Source: an uncultured Muribaculaceae bacterium (lineage in GTDB: Bacteria > Bacteroidota > Bacteroidia > Bacteroidales > Muribaculaceae). From it: DNA of 60,490 nt. Position 1 is the stretch's first letter. Every line of letters begins with the position of its first letter. The notes under the pieces were generated by a model that saw only the letters and a program-made list of their open reading frames with translations, was not told the DNA's origin and did not search any database. Where the stretch lies: the NCBI GenBank assembly GCA_947625935.1, contig CANQQE010000007.1:77724-138213 (forward strand), read 5' to 3'. Positions 43,327 through 52,002 of this stretch are shown one piece after another. Made by a program: the position numbers and the translations under genes.

Positions 43327-43719
43327 ATGTCAAAAAGAACAACTCCGTTCCCGCTGCCAAACGGCATCGACATCGGCGATGATGTCTGGTGGTACGACAG
43401 CTTTGACATGCTGCATAACGGCACAGTCACCGGCGGCATGGAGGAATATCTGATTATTAAAGAGAAACGGAAGAACGGCGCGCTGGGCAGCAGTATCGGA
43501 TGGCCGCCCGAAGCCTGTTTCAGAACAAAAGAAGAATGCGTTGAGCATCACCAGGAACAGATCTATCAGAAATCCCTGGAACTCAAAGACCAGATCGCCG
43601 ACGTGACCGGACTGGTCAAGTTCATGTGGCAGCAGATGATGTCCGTGGAATTCATTGACGAACCTGCCTGTCTCGCCGTCCGGGCCAAGGCCAAAGAACT
43701 GTTAAAATTAGAATTATAA
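43327..43719 (+). CDS. Hypothetical protein
   Basis: 130 residues, soluble. DDVWWYDSFDMLHNG near the start suggests a small beta domain. Start after AAAGGTG. No family recognised. Confidence 0.7.
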   Translation: MSKRTTPFPLPNGIDIGDDVWWYDSFDMLHNGTVTGGMEEYLIIKEKRKNGALGSSIGWPPEACFRTKEECVEHHQEQIYQKSLELKDQIADVTGLVKFMWQQMMSVEFIDEPACLAVRAKAKELLKLEL

Positions 43720-43740
43720 GTATTTAGGAGGAAATGAATC

Positions 43741-44112
43741 ATGAACAAACAGATCGCAAAATTATATCTGGACAACTATATCACACCGGAACTCTTACAG
43801 GAGATCGCTTTTCTGGCGGCATTCGCGGCCCATACACCCGTCGGCATCGTTCAGGATGATCCAAACATGTATGACATCTGGAGGCTCGGCCATTTTCTCA
43901 GCGACGATGTCGTTCTTACCCGTGAAATTGCCCAGAAAGCCGTAAACGCTGAGAAGCTCATCAAGGCACACTTTGAGAACGGCTACTCATCCTCATGGGA
44001 GGACAATCATGCGTATGAATATACGCAGCATTACGGCGAGCTGATCGCGCACAGCTGCTGCGAACACGTTTGCGAACTTATCAAACAGCACGACGAGATA
44101 TTCAAATATTAG
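43741..44112 (+). CDS. Hypothetical protein, paralogue of the N-terminal part of the gene at 49833
   Basis: 123 residues, helical. It begins MNKQIAKL and contains IAFLAAFAAHTP, IWRLGHFL and NAEKLIKAHFENG; the gene at 49833 begins MNKQVSEL and has RLLAFASL, VWSVGEAL and IAEQELNDQFQND in the same order, so the two look related. Function unknown. Confidence 0.68.
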   Translation: MNKQIAKLYLDNYITPELLQEIAFLAAFAAHTPVGIVQDDPNMYDIWRLGHFLSDDVVLTREIAQKAVNAEKLIKAHFENGYSSSWEDNHAYEYTQHYGELIAHSCCEHVCELIKQHDEIFKY

Positions 44113-44126
44113 GAGGAAAATATCTT

Positions 44127-44708
44127 ATGAGTATGCAGAGCGACATTACTTACGGATACGGCTTTACAGTAGAGAACATGGTCTTCGGCTATAATCTGGC
44201 GCTGTTCATCCAAAAGCATATCAAACACATCGCGGCGTCCAAGCCTGCCAGAGAGAAATTCACGACTGAAATAACTGACAGGATTGTCAATATCATCGAA
44301 AATACAGAGATCAGGAACAGCCAGTTCAACGTGAATACGCCGGAATCCGCCGATGAGATCTTTGAGACGCTGTTGCAACCCGAAGACGCACAGGAAATCG
44401 CTGATTTCTTTGAGTCTATCACGGACGATAAATATTTCAATCATAACGGTCTGGATCTGATCCCGATCGTGATCAATTTCGAGACCGGCTTAGAAACGCT
44501 GTATGTACCGAGCCAGGAAGGCTGCCTGGGAGCCAACTGCGGCGCCGTTTTACTGCCTGCCTGTATGCCCTGGCAGTTCAACGAGCATGAACGGGCGTTA
44601 TCATCTGAAAGCGACCTGGACGAGATCTTTGTACCATATATGCAGGAGCTCGGCATTATCATAAGTCCTGACGCGCTTGGATTCCAAGCCATCGAATCTT
44701 TCGGATGA
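44127..44708 (+). CDS. Hypothetical protein
   Basis: 193 residues from the ATG at 44127 (AGGAGG 9 bases upstream). Soluble, acidic. No family recognised. Confidence 0.68.
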   Translation: MSMQSDITYGYGFTVENMVFGYNLALFIQKHIKHIAASKPAREKFTTEITDRIVNIIENTEIRNSQFNVNTPESADEIFETLLQPEDAQEIADFFESITDDKYFNHNGLDLIPIVINFETGLETLYVPSQEGCLGANCGAVLLPACMPWQFNEHERALSSESDLDEIFVPYMQELGIIISPDALGFQAIESFG

Positions 44709-44727
44709 TAAAAAAGAAGGTGATATC

Positions 44728-44922
44728 ATGAAAGTCGTATTGGTAGACGACTACCGGCGCGAAACCGCCAGCGACTTATTGTTACAGGAGAACCTGACAG
44801 AAACAGATGCGAAACGAATTGCCGAAAATTATAACAATAGAAATCGCGACGCGGCATATATGGCGTTCTACGCCATGGTAAAGCCGAACGATTATGTACT
44901 GCATAAAAGCATATCAAAATAA
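44728..44922 (+). CDS. Small hypothetical protein
   Basis: 64 residues from the ATG at 44728, after AAGAAGGTGAT. Charged, helical, soluble. It is the last gene before the tmRNA promoter. Confidence 0.62.
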   Translation: MKVVLVDDYRRETASDLLLQENLTETDAKRIAENYNNRNRDAAYMAFYAMVKPNDYVLHKSISK

Positions 44923-44936
44923 CTATCATAAAAATA

Positions 44937-44964
44937 TTGATTTTTAATAATTTTATGATATAAT
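44937..44964 (+). promoter_or_regulatory. Promoter of the leader-tmRNA transcript
   Basis: TTGATT (44937-44942), 16-nt spacer ending in TGA, and a perfect TATAAT (44959-44964). Confidence 0.7.
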
Positions 44965-44968
44965 AAAG

Positions 44969-45089
44969 AGCGGCGAAGGCTTAACGCGGGCTCAGTCCCC
45001 GCGGCCGCTATTTGCACATCCAGCATGTGCAAGCGTACAGTTTTTTCATGTATTCAGAGGCGGATCAAAGTGCGAGAAAGGTCCGCCTC
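44969..45089 (+). ncRNA. Structured leader RNA upstream of the tmRNA
   Basis: Three hairpins between promoter and tmRNA: AGCGGC/GCCGCT (44969-44974 with 45004-45009) enclosing CGCGGG/CCCGCG; TTGCACAT/ATGTGCAA (45012-45019 with 45025-45032), followed 8 nt later by a run of six T's; and GAGGCGGA/TCCGCCTC (45057-45064 with 45082-45089). It could be a separate small RNA ending near 45046, or a leader removed when the tmRNA 5' end is matured. No protein-coding frame. Confidence 0.5.
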
Positions 45090-45102
45090 CTCCTCCTCTT
45101 AC

Positions 45103-45469
45103 GGGCCAGTCAAGGTATCGACGGGGTTAGGAACGCATCAGCTGCATCGGCCGGCCACCTTACAGCCAGCTAAAAATAGACGCTAAGCCTATTGCACTTG
45201 CTGCCTGAGCCGTAAGGCTTTGAGCAGTCCTCTGAAAAAAGAAGGCATGTTCCAATTATCAGAGGTTCGAATAAGACATGCCAAACCCCAACATGCCGGT
45301 GAATCAACTTCATTCCTGAGATACTGTCGAACCGGCGCAGCAGTGACATGGAATGGCGGTCCGGCCGGCACAGCATTTTCGGATCGTTAAAAAATAAAAA
45401 TCAGTGCTAAGATGTAGACGCTGCTGTAACTACTGATTTCGGACACGGGTTCGACTCCCGTCTGGTCCA
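45103..45469 (+). ncRNA. ssrA: tmRNA (SsrA RNA) with proteolysis tag AKPIALAA
   Basis: The tRNA-like ends are clear: acceptor stem GGGCCAG (45103-45109) with CTGGTCC (45462-45468), including a G3-U70 pair as in tRNA-Ala; discriminator A (45469); T arm ACGGG-TTCGACT-CCCGT (45445-45461). The 5' part has the conserved GACGGGG. AAAAATAGAC precedes the resume codon GCT (45182), and the tag reads A-K-P-I-A-L-A-A then TGA (45206-45208). The preceding 10 bases closely match the AAAAATAGTC before the E. coli resume codon. CCA is not encoded. tmRNA with SmpB rescues stalled ribosomes and tags products for ClpXP. The tag has only 8 codons, against 10 encoded in E. coli. Confidence 0.95.
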
Positions 45470-45504
45470 TTCTTAAAAAATTTTCAACAAAAGGAGAAAC
45501 AGAT

Positions 45505-45771
45505 ATGCAGGCAAACATCATGCTGCTGCAGAACAACATCGCTCATATCCTGCAGCAGAATCACATTATGGCCGAGGTCGAACATATCGGCACGGACACG
45601 ATCCAAGTCAAGATAAACGGTGACTGGAAACACGATCATTTAACGGCCGACAATCTTGTACGCGACTATTTGAGATCCAGAGGCGAATATTTTACAGCGA
45701 ATAAGATCGAACATGAAAACAGCGATGAAAGCGACTGCTATACAGCGATCCACGAATACTGCAGGACTTGA
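45505..45771 (+). CDS. Small hypothetical protein
   Basis: 88 residues, starting MQANIMLLQNNIAHILQQNH, soluble. Start after AAAGGAG. Its stop codon overlaps the -35 box of the next small-RNA promoter. No family recognised. Confidence 0.65.
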   Translation: MQANIMLLQNNIAHILQQNHIMAEVEHIGTDTIQVKINGDWKHDHLTADNLVRDYLRSRGEYFTANKIEHENSDESDCYTAIHEYCRT

Positions 45772-45796
45772 CAAAACAGGTTTTATCTGATATTAT
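45768..45796 (+). promoter_or_regulatory. Promoter of small-RNA locus 2
   Basis: TTGACA (45768-45773), 17-nt spacer ending in TGA, TATTAT (45791-45796). Confidence 0.75.
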
Positions 45797-45802
45797 GGCA
45801 TT

Positions 45803-45895
45803 GCGATCAGATGGGCAGGCAGCACTCCCCTCTTTCATGTAAAAGCACTTTCATCAAGAGAAAAGGATAAGCAAAACAACAGCTTATCCTTTTTT
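45803..45895 (+). ncRNA. Candidate small RNA 2
   Basis: About 93 nt between a near-consensus promoter and a strong terminator, with no open frame of note. It may act in trans or be the leader of the gene at 45926. Confidence 0.6.
45861..45895 (+). terminator. Rho-independent terminator of small RNA 2
   Basis: AAAAGGATAAGC pairs perfectly with GCTTATCCTTTT over 12 bp, loop AAAACAACA, followed by further T's. Confidence 0.85.
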
Positions 45896-45925
45896 CTATG
45901 TATATAAAAGGAGGTATGTTTTTTA

Positions 45926-46228
45926 ATGGACAAAAATTACGAATTGGAGCTGTACAAGTTAATTACAGATAAAGACGAACTCGGCATCTCTTACGTCGAC
46001 GAATTCGGCTGGGTAGATGATTTAGAATTCTGCGTCTGGGTCTCGAACCGTTTCTTTAAAGATTTTATGGACGGCCTGACGAACATCTTCGGCTGCAATC
46101 TTTACGACGACGGCGGCATCGAAGCGACGCTTCAGTCTGACTGCGTGTGCATTGATCTGTACTCCGCATTAGAGATATTCGATCTGGATCTGGAACGCGT
46201 TTTCCCGAAAAGCAAGCACTGGCACTAA
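45926..46228 (+). CDS. Small acidic hypothetical protein
   Basis: 100 residues, strongly acidic (Asp/Glu-rich throughout), soluble, start after AAGGAGG. Acidity and size are compatible with a DNA-mimic or inhibitor, but nothing in the sequence proves it. No family recognised. Confidence 0.66.
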   Translation: MDKNYELELYKLITDKDELGISYVDEFGWVDDLEFCVWVSNRFFKDFMDGLTNIFGCNLYDDGGIEATLQSDCVCIDLYSALEIFDLDLERVFPKSKHWH

Positions 46229-46256
46229 ATCTTAATTCAAAAGGAGGACTTTCATT

Positions 46257-46967
46257 ATGCTTAAAATCAAAGACTGTGCTGAAAAACTTAATATCACGGA
46301 GGCTTATTACAACATTTTAATTTTCATGGAGCGGCATATCAACAAAGTCGATACCGCTTACGGAGATCCGGATGAGATCACTGAAAACGAAGCCAAAAAG
46401 GTCGCAGAGCTGCACGAGAACCTGCTCACACACAAGTTCAAGAACGACGAACCGATCTACGTGCCGTTATATGTGATCGCAGACGCACACGCTGTTACAT
46501 TCGATAAGCTGGTCAAGATCATTGATGCCCAGGTCAAGCTGACGCGCATCGAATATAAAAAAGAAGGCGCGAACGCCGAGATGTACGGAATCGACATCAA
46601 CGACCTTGATACCGTGATCAATATGGTCAATTCAGCAACCGACACAAAAAATCATAAGCCGGACAACGAAATCCTGACCGAAATGGCAGGCATCCCGCTG
46701 AAAAAGACGGCGAAGTCTAAAAACATCATATCAAATACGCCCAGTCCTGAACCGCCTGCCGCTCCGGTCCAGGTATTACGCAAATTTGCCATGGAACATA
46801 AGCTGGCCGACAAGACGACGCTGGCTTTGCTTACTGATTTCGAGGTCACAAAACTCGTCACCGACAAATATATCATCCTGGACAAGAACGACAGCGTCAG
46901 CGCCGTACTCATCGAGGCTGATGCTTACAAAGACCTGACCAGGAACAAGAAATTGTTCATGATTTAA
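46257..46967 (+). CDS. Hypothetical protein
   Basis: 236 residues. A helical N-terminal half is joined by a Pro-rich linker (SPEPPAAPVQV, near residue 165) to a C-terminal small domain. Start after AAGGAGG. No family recognised. It precedes the PIF1-like helicase. Confidence 0.7.
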   Translation: MLKIKDCAEKLNITEAYYNILIFMERHINKVDTAYGDPDEITENEAKKVAELHENLLTHKFKNDEPIYVPLYVIADAHAVTFDKLVKIIDAQVKLTRIEYKKEGANAEMYGIDINDLDTVINMVNSATDTKNHKPDNEILTEMAGIPLKKTAKSKNIISNTPSPEPPAAPVQVLRKFAMEHKLADKTTLALLTDFEVTKLVTDKYIILDKNDSVSAVLIEADAYKDLTRNKKLFMI

Positions 46968-46990
46968 CTAAAAAAAAAGGAGAAAAGAAT

Positions 46991-48379
46991 ATGAGCAGAC
47001 AGAACGATTACAGCCAGATCGAAACGCTCTACAACAGACATTTTGACCCCGGCACGATCCGTGAGATGGATAAATTGACCGAAGAGCAGTTCGCAGGCCT
47101 TAAAAAGCTGGTCTCCCCCGGCAATTATTACATCGGCGGCAGCGCAGGTACCGGCAAAAGTACGCTGATCAACACGTTTGCAGAATTTTGCGACGACATG
47201 GGGCTCACGCTCGTCAAGAGTGCGTCCACGGGAATCGCAGCCTGCAACATTCATGGCGTGACCGTACATTCATTGTTCGCACTGGGCGGCGAAGCGCTGC
47301 AGACAATAAACTTAGTCAAACCGGTCTATACGGTTGCAAGAAAGACCGAAAATATCTTACTCAAAGCCGATTACTTATTGATTGACGAGATCAGCATGGT
47401 CCGCGTCGACTTGTTCGACAAGATTATCCGGACCGTGAACCTGATCAACCAGCGCCGGAAGCAGTATAACATTGCAGGACAGCTGTCCTTAATCTTTGTG
47501 GGCGATTTCTGCCAGATCCCGCCCGTCGTGCGTGCCGGAACCGACGATAAGATCATTAACGACGCTTACGGCAAGAACATGGGCGACGCCTATTGCTTCC
47601 AGAGCCCTTTGTGGCCTGCGCTGAACATCCAGCCGATTATTCTGCAGAATAAAATCCGCCAGGGCAGCGACCTGGAATTTGCGAACGCTCTGGACGGCCT
47701 GAGATACGGCACCGGCGGCATTGATTATATCAACAAGAACTGCGCGAAAACCGAAATTCCGGACGCCATTCACTTATATTCGTTTAAGAAAAGCGCATCC
47801 GACCGCAACATGCGCGAACTGAACAACCTGGCAGGCAATATCGTTGAGTATAAGGCCCGCTACACCGGCAAGGTCACGAGCAAAGACGACTTGTGCGAGG
47901 ACGTCCTGCAGTTAAAGACCGGCTGCCGCGTCATCATGACTACGAATGATAAAAACGGCCAGTACGTCAACGGCTCCATGGGAACGATCGTCAGCATGAA
48001 CAGCGCCAGCATCCAGGTGCGGCTCGACAACAGCACTTCGATCTATCCGGTCACCGTAATGCGCTATCAGTACGAAAAATATGACTATGCCGAGGAGAAC
48101 GGCAAGCTCAAGCTCGTTGTCACCGGTACGGCCGAGCAGTTCCCTATGAGGCTGGGCTATGCCCTGACGATTCATAAATCCCAGGGACAGACCTATGACC
48201 GCGTGAATGTGCATCCGTTCGGCATTTTCCTGAGCGGACAGTTATATGTCGCCCTTTCCCGCGGCCGTTCGTTAAATCAGACTTATCTGGATACCGAATT
48301 GACGCCCCAGATGTTATTTACATCCAGAGAAGTCCAGAAATTCTATGCGGATCCGGCCAATTATGATTATTGGTCGTAA
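46991..48379 (+). CDS. PIF1/RecD-like SF1 helicase
   Basis: 462 residues. GGSAGTGKSTLINTF (Walker A, about 53-60), SASTGIAACNIHGVTVHSLF (Ia region), LLIDEISMVRVDLF (Walker B), LIFVGDFCQIPPV (motif III) and YALTIHKSQGQTYDRV with YVALSRGRSLNQTYL (motifs V-VI) are the hallmarks of PIF1-type 5'-3' DNA helicases. A role in replication or recombination is expected. Start after AAAGGAG. Confidence 0.92.
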   Translation: MSRQNDYSQIETLYNRHFDPGTIREMDKLTEEQFAGLKKLVSPGNYYIGGSAGTGKSTLINTFAEFCDDMGLTLVKSASTGIAACNIHGVTVHSLFALGGEALQTINLVKPVYTVARKTENILLKADYLLIDEISMVRVDLFDKIIRTVNLINQRRKQYNIAGQLSLIFVGDFCQIPPVVRAGTDDKIINDAYGKNMGDAYCFQSPLWPALNIQPIILQNKIRQGSDLEFANALDGLRYGTGGIDYINKNCAKTEIPDAIHLYSFKKSASDRNMRELNNLAGNIVEYKARYTGKVTSKDDLCEDVLQLKTGCRVIMTTNDKNGQYVNGSMGTIVSMNSASIQVRLDNSTSIYPVTVMRYQYEKYDYAEENGKLKLVVTGTAEQFPMRLGYALTIHKSQGQTYDRVNVHPFGIFLSGQLYVALSRGRSLNQTYLDTELTPQMLFTSREVQKFYADPANYDYWS

Positions 48380-48406
48380 AATCATTATTGCAAAGGAGAT
48401 GACGAT

Positions 48407-48910
48407 ATGAACATATTAGTCAGATTTAACACCGTAAATGATACGGAGATTATCACACAGATATGCAGCATCGAGGCCGGTATCGACAAGATCGAGCTTT
48501 TTACCGACAACGGTGTGGATATCATCAAATGGGAAGCCGATATTCCCGACCACATAAACCGCTCAAAGTTCATGTCCGGCCTGCGCGATAAGATCAAGAA
48601 CAATGAGCTGATCTCGATCCATCCCATGTGCTTCAAGAAAATTGATTCCTGGAAACGGAATACGAGCGAATTTGTAAGATTCAGTACGATCGCAAAAGCG
48701 ACCAAGCTGGCCAGGCTGCAGAGCATGACCGTTATCGCGGACCGGGTAGACCTTGCTGTCTATATGGGAGACACGATCACCCGGTTCACGGCCAGGATAC
48801 CTGACGGCCATATCGACAAAAACAGTATCATGGACAAAGCCGTCTGCGAGCTTGCCCAGGGCCGTCCCGCCGAGCTGAGTCCTCAATTATTATTCGAGGT
48901 TGCAAAATAG
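48407..48910 (+). CDS. Hypothetical protein
   Basis: 167 residues, soluble, mixed alpha/beta, start after AAAGGAG. It follows the helicase by 27 bp. No family recognised. Confidence 0.7.
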   Translation: MNILVRFNTVNDTEIITQICSIEAGIDKIELFTDNGVDIIKWEADIPDHINRSKFMSGLRDKIKNNELISIHPMCFKKIDSWKRNTSEFVRFSTIAKATKLARLQSMTVIADRVDLAVYMGDTITRFTARIPDGHIDKNSIMDKAVCELAQGRPAELSPQLLFEVAK

Positions 48911-48921
48911 GAGGTGTAACC

Positions 48922-49518
48922 ATGCCAAGAACCGTAAAACACGCACCCATGCCCCAGCCGCTGAAATTAAATGCCGTGCAGGCCGAGGAATTATTGTCGT
49001 TATTAAAAGAAAGCTACCAGGCGGTCCGCTGGCCCAACCCCGTGACGGCCGAGACGACCTGTAAGAAATTACAGAATCTCACGATCGAACTGTTCGATGT
49101 TGACCTGACGTCCATTATGAACTCCCCGGTGCAGGAATTTCCGATCGACGAATTCATCGGCCAGCTGATCGACATCATCGAAGACATGCTGGGGGACTGC
49201 TGCGTTGATCTAAAAAATCCCGAACGGGAAGCCGATATCAGCGCCCATGAGATCGAACCCGGCGAGGCGGCGGTCATTTACGGCCAAGATTACAACCGGT
49301 TTGAAGAGATCCTCAGGACGTTCTTGACCGATAATGCCGACGAATGCGTAAAGCTCTCAAAGGACGACGTCTATACCGTTATCCGGGACCTTACAGATTC
49401 TCTCGGAGAACTGTTTTTAGAGCGCGACATTGCGGTACCTGTCCGGTTAAATATCACCAAAATGCAGGACTGGCTCTACAAAACGTTCGAGAACTGGCAG
49501 ATGTTATATGATAATTAA
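48922..49518 (+). CDS. Hypothetical protein, paralogue of the C-terminal part of the gene at 49833
   Basis: 198 residues, acidic, helical. IYGQDYNRFEEILRTF and LGELFLERDIAVPV match in order the blocks LFGRDYDEVRDVVLELF and IERIALSRDVILPF in the gene at 49833. Function unknown. Confidence 0.68.
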   Translation: MPRTVKHAPMPQPLKLNAVQAEELLSLLKESYQAVRWPNPVTAETTCKKLQNLTIELFDVDLTSIMNSPVQEFPIDEFIGQLIDIIEDMLGDCCVDLKNPEREADISAHEIEPGEAAVIYGQDYNRFEEILRTFLTDNADECVKLSKDDVYTVIRDLTDSLGELFLERDIAVPVRLNITKMQDWLYKTFENWQMLYDN

Positions 49519-49535
49519 AAAAAGGAGAAATTGTT

Positions 49536-49817
49536 ATGCGAGAGAGAACTGCAAACACGATTATTTTCATGGCATCTGCCGTATGTTTTGCCGTATCGTT
49601 TATTCTGGACACCGTCATAAACGTCCATAACAGAGTCTGGGACATTTTTCGGCTTGTGCTGATATTCGCATTTTTCGCAGGCGGAATCGCTGCACGAGGC
49701 GTTGACCATGAAAAATCCGGCGCCTGGTTCAAGCAGCATAAACTCGTCCAGGGAATCACAATCTGCCTGGTATTTGCTGCATTCGGCATGATCCTGGCGG
49801 CAATATTATTAAATTAA
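49536..49817 (+). CDS. Small membrane protein
   Basis: 93 residues with three likely membrane helices (about 8-24, 33-51 and 69-91). Short polar loops, no recognised family. Confidence 0.72.
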   Translation: MRERTANTIIFMASAVCFAVSFILDTVINVHNRVWDIFRLVLIFAFFAGGIAARGVDHEKSGAWFKQHKLVQGITICLVFAAFGMILAAILLN

Positions 49818-49832
49818 AAGGAGGGATCTGTT

Positions 49833-50612
49833 ATGAACAAACAGGTGAGCGAACTGCTCGTCACCCATGCCATAAAAGATGCAGGCTGCGCCGCTGCCGT
49901 CGCGAGACTGCTGGCCTTCGCCTCGCTCGTAGACTTAGACGCCGCAGGAACCGACGAGAATGTCCTGGCCGTCTGGAGCGTCGGCGAGGCATTAAAGCAC
50001 GACAACCCGTATTTTCTGGACGAAAAGATGCTCGACCGGGCATGTATCGCCGAACAGGAGCTGAACGACCAGTTCCAGAACGATCCGGAACATCTTTTAG
50101 ACTGGGACAGGAACCAGTCTTTTATCGCCATGAACGCCTTGAGCGCCGTTTACACGAACATGTGCTGCCGGAACCTGCATGCCTTGTTATTCACAAAAGA
50201 CAAGCACGGCGGTACGATCGAACGTAATCGGTCTAAAAAGAAATACGCGCAGGATTGCGCGGATATCCTGGCAGGCATGCTGGACGAGATCCTAATCAAG
50301 AACGGGGCATGGCTCAAATGCCCGGATAAACGCCCGGATACGCGTCCGGATGGAGAGCAGAGAGTCTTATTCGGCCGCGATTACGACGAAGTACGGGATG
50401 TTGTGCTGGAGTTATTCAAAGACGAAAACGACGAAATTCTCGATGCCCACGACAAGCATTTATCCGACGTCGCAGCCATGGTCAACAATATGATATTGAC
50501 CATAGAGAGGATCGCCTTGTCCCGCGACGTGATCCTGCCCTTTATCAACTGGCCGGAAGCGAAAAAGAACCTGATCCAAGCATGCCGTGAGTTAGAAATC
50601 ATCAAAGAATAG
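49833..50612 (+). CDS. Hypothetical protein combining two paralogous domains
   Basis: 259 residues. The N-terminal half resembles the gene at 43741 and the C-terminal half the gene at 48922 (patterns given in those entries), so it looks like a two-domain version of separate proteins of the same element. Soluble, acidic. Start after AAGGAGG. Function unknown. Confidence 0.68.
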   Translation: MNKQVSELLVTHAIKDAGCAAAVARLLAFASLVDLDAAGTDENVLAVWSVGEALKHDNPYFLDEKMLDRACIAEQELNDQFQNDPEHLLDWDRNQSFIAMNALSAVYTNMCCRNLHALLFTKDKHGGTIERNRSKKKYAQDCADILAGMLDEILIKNGAWLKCPDKRPDTRPDGEQRVLFGRDYDEVRDVVLELFKDENDEILDAHDKHLSDVAAMVNNMILTIERIALSRDVILPFINWPEAKKNLIQACRELEIIKE

Positions 50613-50622
50613 GAGGAAATCT

Positions 50623-51444
50623 ATGCCAAACGAAAAAAAGATCGACGCATTATCCGAGACAGTCCAGGCAGCCGTCTTAGAAGTCATGCAGTCCGACGAC
50701 TTTTATGAAGCCATCAAACAGGCAGCATCGAATAAGATCAAGAAGATCATCGACGACATGTTCAATTATGGAGATATCTATGATGCCATGAAGAAAAAGC
50801 TGACCGAGACGATGGTGCCCATGATCGAGAAGTACAATATGAGCAACTACAGCGTCAAATTGGACGCGATGTTCGGCGAGCTGATCGAGAATTCCAAGCT
50901 GCCGGAAACAAAGCACATGATGTCACTGCTGCATACTGTCTATAACGAATCCGATCTTCCTGAAGATATGAAGATCCATTTGTCTGATATTTTTGAAAAA
51001 TACAAGAAATTCACGGCATCCAGCTTCGAGTGCGAGGACCGTGAAGTCGTCTTTGAAGGCGGACCGGAATATGCACCTTTCACTGTTATAATGGAGACCG
51101 AATCTTCAGACCGGATGACATTTATCAAATTCGAGAGCAAGACCGTCACGATGATGATCGATCCGGACTCTGAAGACGACGCCTTGCAGAACGACACGCT
51201 GGGCGTGCAATTCTTTTTGGAACGCTATGAGGACATCAGCTGCTACACGGACAGACTCGGCGGCGTGCCTTTATACAGGCTCAGGATCCCGATCCGCGCA
51301 GATATCACCGGACTCAGCGGTCTGAATGAGTTCCAGATGTATCTATTAAAACTGGACCGCGCAGGCGTCATGGTCATTCTCGATGAGACCTATTTGGACG
51401 ACGAAGTCCATCCGGACAAAGAACCGGAGCCGACATACCGATAA
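50623..51444 (+). CDS. Hypothetical protein
   Basis: 273 residues, soluble; the N-terminal 115 residues look helical and the remainder mixed beta, with several Asp/Glu-rich patches. Start after AGGAGG. No family recognised. Confidence 0.7.
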   Translation: MPNEKKIDALSETVQAAVLEVMQSDDFYEAIKQAASNKIKKIIDDMFNYGDIYDAMKKKLTETMVPMIEKYNMSNYSVKLDAMFGELIENSKLPETKHMMSLLHTVYNESDLPEDMKIHLSDIFEKYKKFTASSFECEDREVVFEGGPEYAPFTVIMETESSDRMTFIKFESKTVTMMIDPDSEDDALQNDTLGVQFFLERYEDISCYTDRLGGVPLYRLRIPIRADITGLSGLNEFQMYLLKLDRAGVMVILDETYLDDEVHPDKEPEPTYR

Positions 51445-51456
51445 GGAGATACCGTT

Positions 51457-51777
51457 ATGAAAAAAGCATTGATCTATTTCTGTATTTTGGCCTTTTTCTT
51501 CGGCGCCATCATCAGCACGGCATTTGGTGTTCAGAAAGCTAAATATGCCTATGCCCAGGAAAGAGCAGCGCCTTATAGAGCCGGCAGGCTGTTCGAGCGG
51601 CACCGCCTCGAAACCGGGAATTACAGCATCCTGGTCGAAAAATCGACCAGCGTATGTTATCTGGAATGCGGCGAAGAAGGACTGAACAACTACAGCATCA
51701 CGATCATGTTAAATCCCGACGGCACGCCTCGGCTCTGGGATCCGGCGGATTATAATCTTGAAAGCGAGGTGGAATAA
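51457..51777 (+). CDS. Signal-anchored small protein
   Basis: 106 residues. MKKALIYFCILAFFFGAIIS is a signal peptide or N-terminal anchor; the remaining 80 residues would be outside. No family recognised. Confidence 0.68.
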   Translation: MKKALIYFCILAFFFGAIISTAFGVQKAKYAYAQERAAPYRAGRLFERHRLETGNYSILVEKSTSVCYLECGEEGLNNYSITIMLNPDGTPRLWDPADYNLESEVE

Positions 51778-51779
51778 AA

Positions 51780-51983
51780 ATGCCCGAAGAGCATACTTAT
51801 AAGGTCGGCGTCGGATACGACCGTTACGGCTATATTACCGTAACAGCTCCTGATGCCGATACCGCAGTTAAAAAGGCCCAGGAACAACTGGAAAAGATGA
51901 CTGTGGCCGAGCTTGACGAAATCACGGAGTATATGCCCGACAGCGAAGCGCTGGATACCGAATTCGTCACAAGAATAGATTAA
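51780..51983 (+). CDS. Small acidic hypothetical protein
   Basis: 67 residues, acidic. VTAPDADTAVKKAQEQLEKM near the middle suggests a beta-alpha unit. GAGGTGG in the preceding gene is the ribosome binding site. No family recognised. Confidence 0.66.
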   Translation: MPEEHTYKVGVGYDRYGYITVTAPDADTAVKKAQEQLEKMTVAELDEITEYMPDSEALDTEFVTRID

Positions 51984-52002
51984 AAAAAGGAGGATATGCC
52001 CC

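Noticed and set aside
45170..45376. - strand open frames inside the tmRNA
   Set aside because: They lie antisense to a clearly structured tmRNA and have no ribosome binding site.
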